From the NCBI GenBank assembly GCA_033060915.1, contig CM065384.1, positions 31,663,501 through 31,727,500 on the forward strand: DNA of 64,000 bases. The letters run 5' to 3'. The DNA comes from Euryodendron excelsum. Lineage: Eukaryota; Streptophyta; Magnoliopsida; Ericales; Pentaphylacaceae. Below the pieces are notes generated by a model. The model ran no database searches and was not told the origin of the DNA. It saw only the letters and a list, made by a program, of their open reading frames with translations. Shown one piece after another: positions 37,821 to 47,783 of this stretch; position 1 is the first letter of the stretch, and the number at the start of each line of letters is the position of its first letter. The position numbers were made by a program, and so were the translations under genes.

Positions 37821-38233
37821 TGCTGGGTTTTTGCTCCTTGCCTAATCCCACATCGGTTGGGAGTGGGAAGGAGGGGCAAGGACCAAGTCTATTTAAGGAA
37901 TGTTAAGTTTCTTTAGTTAAGTGCACCAGTCAATAGTTTAACTAGTAACTTTTGACTTTAGTAAAATTCTTCTTGAAGAGGTGAAAGTTAAAGTGTAGCT
38001 AGTGGGGAAGCTTAGTGGGTGTCTTTGGGGTGAGGAGAAAAAATTGTGTGATTGTAATAATTTTTCACATATTGTATTTTTCTTTGGGCTTGGTGGTTTT
38101 TCTCCTATTTTGGGAGTTTTGTCCGTAAATTTTTGTGTTGTGTTTTTCTCTATTTTTTTTTTTTATATTCTTGTCTTTTCTATTTTTTCTATTTTCAAAA
38201 GGGGTGTGTTTGGAAGGGCCACAATTCTCAACA
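37821..38233 (+). repeat. 3' LTR of the gag-only Copia element
   Basis: This 413-bp repeat starts tgctgggttt and ends tctcaaca, followed by the target duplication agaag. It is slightly longer than the 5' copy because of T-tract length and small indels. Confidence 0.92.
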
Positions 38234-38783
38234 AGAAGACCTCTGGGAGTCAATTATTCAGATAGATTGCGGATGTAAGTGACAACTTTTGCACTATAAT
38301 CATGTTAACAATGGTCACTAAAATTCTTTATAATTGAAACCTAAATCCACGTCACAAGTCACTTATATCATTTAAGCTACAATATACCAGAATCAAATGC
38401 ATAAGAACCCGGTCACGGTAGTGTGAGAAATTCATACATTTGAGAGGCAACCGCTTAGTTTCTCCAAGCACGCGGCTTCACCGGGATACGCGAAGCCCTG
38501 CAAGACCTCCGGAGTGACGGAGAAGGAATGGGGAGAGCAGATTTCAAGCCGTACCAGAATCTTTTCGGGCAAGGGGGTCGATTGGGGCTTCCGAAATGGG
38601 TCTGTCAAAGGAGGGGTGTTTGGTTCTCGGGAAAGAGGTGCCATGCTCCGGAGAAACTTTCCGGCACTTGAAAAACTTCCAGGCGTCTTGGTTCGTTGCC
38701 GCCTCCGCGAGTGCCTTACGCTTCGCTAGTGCCGCAAGGGGGTTCGCTTCGGCTCTCTGCCTCTGCTCCTCTGTCATCTCCAC

Positions 38784-41696
38784 TGCGGAGGGTTTTTAGG
38801 GTTTCAAAACTTTCAAATAGAGACACGCCATATACGTTTAGAAAGAGAAAGCTAGAGAGAGAAGACCTTGAAGGGGTTACAATATGCAGGCTATTGCGCG
38901 GGAACGGATAACGATTGCTAACCGTGCGTGCCTTTTCAAGTGCGTGAAATTCACGCACCAATAAAATATGGACATATTTGGGTTTTTCACTTTCCAATTG
39001 CCAAGGGATTTCCAAACATCAATAAAATAAAATAAAAAGCATTGGGAAGTTTATCAAAATTTTTATAAAATTTGGTTTAAATTAAGATTTATTTTTCTTG
39101 AAAAAATCAAATTACATGTAAAACTTATTCCATAGCTATTGCAAGTTAATGGAGGAGGTTGTGACCAAAGTAAGCAGTGGTTTAAGTAGTTAGAATGTTA
39201 AGTATTCAAAACATTGTTTACTTTTGGCAAAATGGACTTTCATTTTAGGTGTTTATTTAGTTAGTGCTAAAACAAATAAAAAATTATAAACCAGATCCAA
39301 AAGCCAATTAAAATAATACATTTAAAATTTACTAATTATTCAACAAAGTTTTGTTATGTAGATAAAAGAGGATTGATTGACATTTTTAAAGATGGCTAAT
39401 TGTATGGGTAATTCTATACAAATAAAAAATTTATATAAAATGATGTGTCAAATAAGAATTTTTTTATATCAAAATCAAGCTCTAGATATAATAGCTTATA
39501 ATACAAAATTGTCACAGTTACTGTCGTTGTCACTATCATATCATTGTGATGATAATTTTTGTAAAAAATTCTTTTATAAGAATAGCATTTTTCATTATGG
39601 AGTAGACAACTAATACAAGAAGAATAGTAACTTTTACCCGCATAACTCGAGACATAACTTGATGCCCTTAAGTCGCGTTTGAGCCATAGCATAATTCCAA
39701 CCTCATTGCAAAAGTAGATAGGTAGCATTTATATTTTTATACATTACTTTCGTTATGTTCTATTACTCACCACGTAGTGATTTGTCTTCCATTGCAATGC
39801 TTTCTATAGAGTAGGTTTAATCCCAACGAGGGTTGTGGGACTCTGAATCTAAGAATTATCCCTCAAGGCACCCACTTTAACCCGATGAACCAACATTTTA
39901 TTATTAGATAATATAACATTTATTCTCTACCATTTCTATGTGTTACAGAGGAAAAATTATGTAGTGTTTCTGAAACACACCATGTAAACCTTGACCTACC
40001 TCTAACACAGTAAGTGAAAACTTACATTATGTAAGACGAAGAGTAAAAACAAGTGATGCTCTAATATTACAAATAATTTCTCATTATGGAGGGCCCAAAG
40101 TGGTGATGCCGTGTCAGGCATGAGTCATGACTTACGAATCCTATTCAGTAAGTTATTTGTATGGGTACAAAATATAATATGTTTTACTTATTACTTATAA
40201 AATATATTGTGCAGCAAACTCACAAGTCACAACCAACTGCCAAGAAATATTTTGAAAAATATTTGCGTCAAAATAAATGGAGTGCTATTAAAACTTGCAT
40301 TCGATCAAAATAGTTAACTAAATTCAATCAATATTAATTATAATTTCAATATAGGATTTTTATTAGTCGAGTGTCAAAATGCATTCATATTTCCAATCTT
40401 GTATTGAACTTTCTAAAATCAAGAGAATAGGATCATGATCCATTATTTATTTTATTTTAGGGGGCACTATTGCCCTCTTGTCCTTAATCTGGTGATTATA
40501 AAACAGTAAAACTTTTCTCAAACACAAATTAATATTAGGGAGGGGAAAGATTTCAAACTGTAAATGGAGCATTTTTTTTTTTTTTTTTTGGGTTGAAAAC
40601 GAGACAGAAAAACCAGATTGGGTTGCGCAATAAATTTGATTCAATCCCTCTCCCAAATGTACAAGTCTGGCTCATAAAACGTACAAATCAAATATTGAGA
40701 ATTTATTTCTCATTTTTTTTTTATACAAAATATATCCCTTTTTAGTACTTAACAGTTTAAAGACTTGACTAGAACATAATGCATAGCTGAAATAATACAG
40801 TTTCACCACTTGATCCATACATTCTAAACAGGTGACTAAATTTCATTTTTTCTCGTGATTGAATCGCAATTTCAGTTATATTACATAATAAATACAAAAT
40901 AAATGATTTTTATAGCAGTAGAATATCTTTTTGAAACTTAAAAATTGAAACTAAATGCATTCATTCAATAAACTAAAACTTGGGGATTATTTATAGTTGT
41001 GGTAACTAAACAAAGAGGACCAACATGAAAGCTCTCTTTCACAACCATATAAAATATTAGTAAGTAGGGAGGGAGATGAAAATATTATCCTGAGGTTACA
41101 TGAAAATGGAGTCATTTCTGTGTTTCAACAATTCCCAGCACACATAGACAGTAATACATGATGAACAATCTCAATCATCAGCAGCATAAACTCCCCTTTA
41201 CACACAATATTTTAAACAAACATGGTGGGTGGAAGTTTCATTCCATCAATGCTAGTTAACAGTAAAGTTCTACTGCACATAAGGGAAAAACATATATCTC
41301 TGTTGAAAATCACACAGCACACTTTGCAACATGATTTCCATTTTGAACAATGGATTATTCTAATAAACACTCCAAAGTAAGAAAAGAAAAAACTCCCTCG
41401 ACCGCTGTATGGACTTTTCTTTGCAAAATACATATACAGGTTGAAATTTGCCTCACGAAGTATAAAATGAATCATCACAGAAAGAGAAGAGAAAAAGAAA
41501 ACCAACAAGCATTGAGCAGACAGACACGCAGAACAGCACAAACTAACCAGCGTCTCATCCAAGGTTTCTAAACTCAAATAGATCTCCTCCTGTTTAATGC
41601 TGTCGTAGAATCTTGTGGCTTTCAGTCCTCAGCCACCTTCAAATTATCTGTAGATCACTATATATACAAAACTGCTATATGGTCATACATAGCAAC
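38784..41696. other. Intergenic, between the ZRANB3-like relic and the calmodulin-binding gene
   Basis: The first few hundred bases would be the old promoter and leader of the ZRANB3-like gene. The stretch just below 41696 is the 3' UTR of the calmodulin-binding gene. In between is AT-rich DNA. Around 39826-39900 the minus strand shows a weak tRNA-like pair (ttggttcatcgg and agattcagagtccc), perhaps a decayed SINE. No gene is supported. Confidence 0.45.
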
Positions 41697-43541
41697 TCAG
41701 GATGCACTAGTTGTTGCTGAGGATTTGGTGTCCTGGAGGGAGATCACAGTTTCGAAAGCACCCACCAGTGCCTTAACCTTACTTTTCCTGGTCTGGACAA
41801 GCTTGCTTGCAGTTTCTTCAATCACATTGTTAAACAAACTCTGACCACTTTTCTTTCCTTCTACCGCCTGGTGTCTGAGAACAACATTTGGAGTTTTGGT
41901 TTCAGAACCACTTAAATTACTTTTAACAACTGCTTTCTTCAAGTTTCTCGGCTTGGTATCAAACTTGCCATTTTGGGTCTCACTTAAAACTCTTCTTTGC
42001 TTATATCTGAGTCTTCGTGGACTGGTATTCTTTGACTGGACGTCAACCACCTTTCCTCTCGTGAAATTAAGCTTCTGGGGTGAACTTATTTTGTCTTCTG
42101 AGCTAACTCTCCCAACCCTTCTAGGCCAGCCAGTGCTTTCCACTTTGTGATTTGCTGTTTGGTTCTCAGATTTAGTTCCATTGCCTTCGGGGTCACTTAC
42201 ATCACTCTTCATCAACTCAGATGCAGAGGAGGATGATGACAACGGTGATAGCGAAGATGAAGATGACAGAGCATTATGATTCCCAGTTTTAGCACATCTC
42301 AAACTTTTCTTCTCAGCGGAGGGAGATGAGAATGAAGATGATTGAGTGAAATGAATACTATTTCGTGTGTGTCTCAATTTCTTGCTCTCAGTGGAGGAGG
42401 GTGATCGAGAAGTTTGCATTCTATGTCGACGACATTCCAACTTTTTGTCCTTGGACGATAGAGATGGGGACTTAGACGAGTGAGTGGCACCCTTACCATT
42501 TCGTGTGAGACGCACAATAGGGTTCTCAGGCTTTGTTTCAATGACATACAATGTCTTTTCCGGAACTTTTTCATCAAGAGGTTGCTTGGGTTCAGCTTTT
42601 CTAACACTATTCTGACTTTTCAGACGAGACACTTGTTTGGGGTCCTTATAGTGTCCTGACTTTGTACTCAATTCTCTCTTGATAGGTGGCCTGGGAGACA
42701 GAGAAACAGTTGGTGGCACTAAATCATTTTTCTTTCCAAGTTTGGAAGTCCTCATTTCCTTGCTTGTGTTGCTATCACTGTGCCTTCTATTGCTTGAACC
42801 TCTCACTGGACTGGCTTGGGGACCTCCAATTCCTTTGCATGGAGGGATTTCACTGTATCTCCTACTGCTTAAACGCCCTGGTGTTGAGAAAGAAGATGAC
42901 TTTGATTGTAATGTCTTTGGCCTTAAATCGCTAGCACATTTTGCAGAAACATTGATTCCGTCACCAGGTGATGACAGACGTTTTGAAGATATAGCTGCCT
43001 TCTTGGTTGATACTGGAGTCTCTTTCTCAATGACTTGGTATTTGTCACTTGTCTGGCTCTTGGAATTAGGCAAAGGCTTTGGACTGATTACTGATTTGTT
43101 CTTTTTCTGTTCTATATTTGCATCTTCAGCCTGATCTTGGCCTCCACCTGGTATCTTCTTGGCTGATACCAGAGTCTCTTTCTCAACGACTTGGTGCTTG
43201 TCGGTCATTTGGCTCTTGGAATTAGGCAAAGGCTTTGCACTGATTACTGATTTGTTCTTTTTCTCTTCTATGTTTACATCTTCAGCGTGATCTTGGCCTG
43301 CACCTGGTCTTTCTGTGATTCTTCTTGGTATGGGAGTCCTTGCCTTTTGTTCAAGGATATGCTTTATACCATATTTGCAAAAATCATGGCAGGAGCTCAT
43401 TGAAGCACTGAGATAACGGGGTAGCACCTTCACTTCCCTCTTTGAAATAATCAAGTCTCCAGTCGAGTTCCTCCTTGAAAGATCAGCTTCAAGTGCAATT
43501 TGCTCTGGGGTTGCTGGGATATCAATTGTCTCCTCAGCCAT
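41697..43541 (-). CDS. Plant calmodulin-binding protein (CaM-binding domain family)
   Basis: A single uninterrupted coding exon of 614 codons; the start chosen is MAEETIDIPATPEQIALEAD. The frame is open for 30 more codons upstream, but that part is leader-like (MCSLSLSLRG...) and includes a GA repeat. Residues 40-63 (VLPRYLSASMSSCHDFCKYG) are the N-terminal motif conserved in plant calmodulin-binding proteins. The C-terminal basic amphipathic segment, residues about 567-604 (SLFNNVIEETASKLVQTRKS and on), is the CaM-binding domain. Between them the protein is Ser/Lys/Pro-rich and probably disordered, with Ser runs near the middle. Residues 79-130 and 131-182 are a tandem duplication. The family binds calmodulin in a Ca2+-dependent way; some members act in stress and defence responses, but the role of this one is not known. 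Confidence 0.88.
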   Translation of the reverse strand: MAEETIDIPATPEQIALEADLSRRNSTGDLIISKREVKVLPRYLSASMSSCHDFCKYGIKHILEQKARTPIPRRITERPGAGQDHAEDVNIEEKKNKSVISAKPLPNSKSQMTDKHQVVEKETLVSAKKIPGGGQDQAEDANIEQKKNKSVISPKPLPNSKSQTSDKYQVIEKETPVSTKKAAISSKRLSSPGDGINVSAKCASDLRPKTLQSKSSSFSTPGRLSSRRYSEIPPCKGIGGPQASPVRGSSNRRHSDSNTSKEMRTSKLGKKNDLVPPTVSLSPRPPIKRELSTKSGHYKDPKQVSRLKSQNSVRKAEPKQPLDEKVPEKTLYVIETKPENPIVRLTRNGKGATHSSKSPSLSSKDKKLECRRHRMQTSRSPSSTESKKLRHTRNSIHFTQSSSFSSPSAEKKSLRCAKTGNHNALSSSSSLSPLSSSSSASELMKSDVSDPEGNGTKSENQTANHKVESTGWPRRVGRVSSEDKISSPQKLNFTRGKVVDVQSKNTSPRRLRYKQRRVLSETQNGKFDTKPRNLKKAVVKSNLSGSETKTPNVVLRHQAVEGKKSGQSLFNNVIEETASKLVQTRKSKVKALVGAFETVISLQDTKSSATTSAS

Positions 43542-44289
43542 TAAGAAGATACAAGAGTACTGAAGGAAATAGGGAACAAACAAATCTGCAGACAACAAGA
43601 TCCCTCTGAGAGAGAGAGAGAGAGAGCACATTTGTTTTTATTACAATTTCGAAGGAAAGCACTCACCAACATTTGCTATAACTATGAAACAGATACTATG
43701 TTTAGCTCTGAAGCTTCATAAGTTTGCCTTCCTGAGAAAAAAGAGAAACAAAGAAATGTTTCTCGGATATGAGAATGTCCATAAACTTCCACAACAAACA
43801 TTGAAACCATGTTTGTAAAAATCGGACAGACAGACAGAATAGGTTGCGTTGGGTATTTGGATGCCTTGCATACCAAATCCATCCATTATAATCTCTGACA
43901 AGAGGTCTTGAAATGATTGTGTTTCTGACAGCATTCAAATAGACCTATTTGTTTCCCTTCACATAAGGAAATAAAGGCGTCACAAGATTCACGAAACAAG
44001 TACTTTTCCCCAAATTTCATTTTTAGTGGCCATGATAATGTCTGTATCAAACTCCAAATCTTTTACATGCAAATGCTATGAGAAACACTAGCACCAAAGG
44101 AAATGAAAAACAATGCTGCCTCAGTTTCCTCTGGGGCTCAGAAAACTATATAAACTTTACTGAAACACTCTAGATTTCTAATTTGGTAGAAGTTGAAGTC
44201 ATCTAAACTACCTCAGACCATTTAAAAGTCAAGATGAGAACAGTACACTTCTCTGGCATTCAGGAAGCAACTGAAAACCAAAATGGAAA

Positions 44290-44431
44290 AGAGGAGTGGG
44301 GTTAGCCCAATGGTACTGGTACCCCCACTCATGCCTGTGATCATGGGTTCGACTCACCCTTCTCCCTCCCTGTCCTATAAGGTTGGCCATCTTATGTACC
44401 AAAAACCAAACAAGGAAAGAAAGAAAGAAAG
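44290..44431 (+). mobile_element. tRNA-derived SINE with target-site duplication
   Basis: An A-box-like ggttagcccaatgg and a B box gggttcgactcac lie about 40 bp apart, then a body and a gaaa-rich tail. The flanks aaaaccaaaatggaaa (44274-44289) and aaaacccaaatggaaa (44432-44447) agree at 15 of 16 positions, as a SINE duplication should. It lies in the leader region of the calmodulin-binding gene, in the opposite orientation. Confidence 0.72.
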
Positions 44432-45475
44432 AAAACCCAAATGGAAATAAAAACACAACAAAAGCTGTTGATTTAAGGAAAATTCTAGGAAAACAAAAGG
44501 GTAAAAGGATAACAATGACATACCTTTTCTCCAGTTCTCATTTCTTCCTCCATTTGAACTCTTCCTTCAAAACACATAGAGGAAGTTTCATTATCAAGTG
44601 AATAATGAAGTTACAACCTTTAGAAGTATCAAAATTGAACAGTCCTCTGCAAAAAGCTCTCACACCATGGTGAAAACTAAGTCACATTCACAATTCTCAT
44701 CTTTCTTTAATCTTTATCCAATTCAACTTGATAGTATTTCTATGGTAAATATGTTTTGATAGGCTATAGGATAAATAAATCAAATTTTAAAGGAAACCCA
44801 CCTGAAATGGGCTAGATAGGCTACGGAAAAAGAATATATCAAATTTTAAAAGAGCTAGAAGTCTGGAACCCACGAGTCTTCAGAAATTCTACCCATTTAG
44901 TTCAATAAATTCCTGAATTTGAACAACAAGAACATGTTTTCGTCAATCCATCCAAGGCCAAAGTGAAACTAAACAATTAAGTCCAAATAAGATAACAAGA
45001 AAATGTCTCGGTCAAGAACATCATCTTTCAATTCATATAATTCAAGAATGCCAAATAAAATATACGTCTATTGGTGAATCAACCAAAAATTTCAGAAGGA
45101 ATCAACCATGAAAAGCATGGTATCGTGTAATCAAATGAAAAATGCATACATACATGATCTAATGGAAGCTATCTATGAGATAAAATTCGAATGGCAAAGC
45201 AAGCAAGAATGATAGCATCATTTCATTCTAATTATTTGAATCTGGTATTATTAAATACATAGCTCTCGTGAGAACACACAATTCTCAAATTCCAAGCCCC
45301 AAGAATACAATAACACATAATGTTAATGGAACAAATGTGAACCCAATAGATATTCATAAAAGAAACAACCCCAAATTCCCAAATGTATCCTTTAAAAACC
45401 CTTATCATAGATTTACTATGCCCACATCCACATGCAATACAGATTACAGACTACAGAGTGCATATCATCAAATTG

Positions 45476-46108
45476 CAAACATTCCACAGATTCAACATGG
45501 GAAAAGAAGAAAACAGAAAATCGGCTCAAAAATCCCAAAATAGACCATCAAGAACATGTTTTTACTCTTCCGTTAACAAAATGAGGATCAAGCCATTTAA
45601 AATCCAGTCATTCTCAGAGATATAAAACATTCCACAAATTCAAAAACAGAGATTTATAGTGCCCACATGCAACACAAAGACCAAAACATCAAGTTGTAAA
45701 TAATCCACAAGTTCAACTAATCAAAAAATGGGAAAAAAAGAGGGCAGAGTTTTGGTCGAAAATACCCGAACTAGAACATCAAATCCTGTTTTTACTCTTC
45801 CATTAACAAAATGAGCATCAACCCATTGTGAAATCCACTCATTCTCGGAGATATAAAATATTCCACGAATTAAAAAACAGAGATATCGAGACCAAAACAT
45901 CAAGTGGTATATATTCCAAAAATTCTACTCATCCAATAATGGAGAAAAAGGCAGAGTTTTGGCTCAAAAATACCCGAACTAGACCCTTTTTTTTTTGGTC
46001 TCAAATAGACCATCAAGATCCTGTTTTTACTCTTCCATTAACAAAACGAGGATCAACCCATTTGAAATCGAATCATTCTCAGAGAGATATAAAATCAGAA
46101 AAATAATG
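45476..46108. repeat. Three-copy tandem repeat, 211-bp period
   Basis: Copies begin at 45476, 45687 and 45898, each with catcaa (catcaag in copies 2 and 3). Shared blocks include gtttttactcttcc, ttaacaaaatgag, cattctc..gagatataaaa and gggcagagttttgg-like text. Both spacings are 211 bases. The array lies between the presumed first exon and the coding exon of the calmodulin-binding gene. Confidence 0.85.
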
Positions 46109-46360
46109 AGAAGTTGGACCAAGATCATACCTTTTGTTGCAAAATTGTTGATGGGAAAGCAAAAGGAAAAAGAAACCCCAAATCGTCAGCTCGAGACACC
46201 AGAATTTCGATTCAAGAAATCTAGGGAGGGGCAAGAATGGCGGTTATGGGGGTGAAATTTAGTAGAGAATGCGCGCTCTTTGTTGCAGAGTTTTTATTAT
46301 GACACGATAGAGAAACGAACTCATTACAAAGGGAGGAGAGAGAGAGAGAGAGAGAGAGAG

Positions 46361-47455
46361 CGTGGAGGAATTGGAGGGAAGGGAGGGCCATCTGATAAAA
46401 AGGTCGCTTGAATTCTTGGAAGAGAGAGTTTTTGTTCTTTTTTTTTTAAAAAGTTTGAAGTTGCTACTTGCTAGTGGGAATAATGGATTATGCCATAATA
46501 ATATAAGGTTGTTCAATTGCAATTATTTAAAATTAGGTAGTACATTATTGGTCATTCTCTATTGTTAGAATAAATACAATGCTCATTATTTAATGAATAA
46601 AACATATTAAATTTATAAAAGGTAAAAAGTAAAAGGTGTGTCAATCTTGCATGCTTTGGTTGGGACGTGAGAAAATAAGAGGAAGGAAGTCAAATTTTTA
46701 GTTCTTTTTCCCTTATTTGCTTGGTTTATGACTTATATAAATTTACTTCTTTTTCCTTTTTTTGGCTTGGGTGTTACTTAAATTAAGTTTAATTCTTTCA
46801 ATTTTTATTTTCTGTAAACAATAAGAAAATCTAGCCTAAAAGTTCATAAAAAGATTAAAAAAAATAAATAAAAAAGCTAGTAAAACCGTAGAAAAAGAAA
46901 ACAAAGCTAGTTACATAACCAGTAAACTTGCAGACTTTGGGTTTTAAATAATCTAATGACATAGAATTGAACTCAAAATTTTAGCACAAGTTGAATCAAT
47001 TGTGGTACTATTTATTTCCATTTTTTTTTTGTTTTTATGTAATTGAAATGCTTAAGCAATTGCGTGCCAACTAAAGAAAACCATTAATTTGTACGCTCTT
47101 AAAACTTCAAGGTCTCGAGTCTATTCCCTAACTAGTACTTAAAAAGGAAGTTTTAACAATTAGACCCATTAACTGATCACTAAAAACTAAACGCATGGCT
47201 GAAAAATCAAAGCCAAAATTTCAAGGAAAATGCTTTGTTTCACATAATAGAAAGTACATTACTTAATGGGCTACCATATATAGTTGGCGTTATAGATTAG
47301 GATAGTTTGGTTTTATTTCATTTTCGCTTAACAAATGCCTCCAATGAATGCTAACCAAAAGGTGTCTCTTAATGTTTAGTTGATGATATGTAGTAATTCC
47401 ATGAGCTTGAGGTCTCTCCTAAACCTAAACTGTATGTTAAAGATGTAGCTTGACC
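46361..47455. other. Intergenic, nothing recognised
   Basis: AT-rich DNA upstream of the calmodulin-binding gene promoter. No gene-like frame, tRNA-like box pair or repeat array was seen. Confidence 0.45.
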
Positions 47456-47605
47456 CTTTTTTTTTTTTTTTTTTGGTGTTGGGGAATGCAAATAATTACA
47501 TATACCTCTACCTAGGGAGTCAAGAAAGGGGAGACCGGAGTTCGAATCCCGAACCATGAGCAAGGTGTCAAGGTCCCTTACCAATTGGGATGACAATGTT
47601 ACCAT
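47456..47605 (-). mobile_element. tRNA-derived SINE, degenerate
   Basis: On the minus strand an A-box-like attggtaagggacc is followed by accttgctcatggttcggga and a B-box-like gattcgaactccgg, as in plant SINE families. It ends in a poly(A) tail, seen on the plus strand as a T tract at about 47456-47475. I did not find a convincing target duplication. Confidence 0.5.
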
Positions 47606-47752
47606 GCTTGCTTTACCCTAGAGGGGTTCAAATTGAATTAGGATTTGTTCATTTAAAGGGACAATCAATTGAAAGTAGAGAAGAAGAGATAAGATTAGTG
47701 TTATTCCTTGTAATCCTTGCATCACAAGAGCTAATGCTCTTTTAATCAATCA

Positions 47753-47783
<31 letters not shown>

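Larger units (their letters stand above)
35943..38233 (+). mobile_element. Gag-only non-autonomous Copia element (TR-GAG type)
   Basis: The two LTRs (35943-36342, 37821-38233) start tgctgggtttttgctcc and end tctcaaca. Identical 5-bp duplications agaag flank the element (35938-35942, 38234-38238). A primer-binding site tggtattaaagcc (36345-36357) follows the 5' LTR and resembles the initiator-methionine tRNA site. A purine-rich tract (aaaagtggagat, 37809-37820) precedes the 3' LTR. The 1.5-kb interior encodes only gag; no protease, integrase or polymerase is present. The LTRs look very similar by eye, so it is younger than the other two LTR elements here. It sits in the first intron of the ZRANB3-like relic, in opposite orientation. 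Confidence 0.92.
32068..38783 (-). pseudogene. ZRANB3-like SNF2 helicase / HNH endonuclease gene relic
   Basis: Minus-strand pieces lie in family order. Exon 1 (38783-38438) starts MEMTEEQRQRAEANPLAALA and ends EKLSGCLSN. Exon 2 (35594-35219) joins in phase 0 and carries GGGKAFVYKLRDYDAVL, LLPFQLEGV and the Walker A segment CLIADEMGLGKTLQ. An HNH exon (about 33415-33338) reads NAWHADHIVPVYQGGG. The next exon (32892-32719) holds CVACHVDVIAAQCAERH, and the last (32211-32068) ends SESS, stop. Between exon 2 and the HNH exon nearly all of the SNF2 helicase core is missing. Frame changes break exon 1 (about 38590), exon 2 twice (about 35440 and 35297) and the HNH exon (about 32860). In animals ZRANB3 remodels and cuts DNA at stalled forks; plants have the SNF2-HNH form. 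This copy cannot make the enzyme. Confidence 0.85.
43542..46330 (-). other. Leader region of the calmodulin-binding gene, with probable 5' UTR intron(s)
   Basis: This 2.8 kb upstream of the start codon has no open frame of note. On the minus strand a donor-like GCAACAAAAG|GTATGA occurs near 46132, which suggests a non-coding first exon at about 46130-46330. A GA repeat (about 46330-46361) lies at the presumed promoter, and another GA run is at 43608-43626. The region carries a SINE and a tandem repeat (separate entries). Transcript ends are inferred only. Confidence 0.4.

Noticed and set aside
36124..38265. Two similar open frames (36124-36384, 38002-38265) beginning MGKLSGCLWGEEKKLCDCNN
   Set aside because: They are the same part of the two LTRs of one retroelement, T-rich, and not a duplicated gene.
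42679..43134. 151-residue plus-strand frame
   Set aside because: Antisense shadow of the calmodulin-binding protein exon.
44300..44360. Possible tRNA gene (gggttcgactcac B box)
   Set aside because: No cloverleaf can be drawn; the target duplications and tail fit a SINE.
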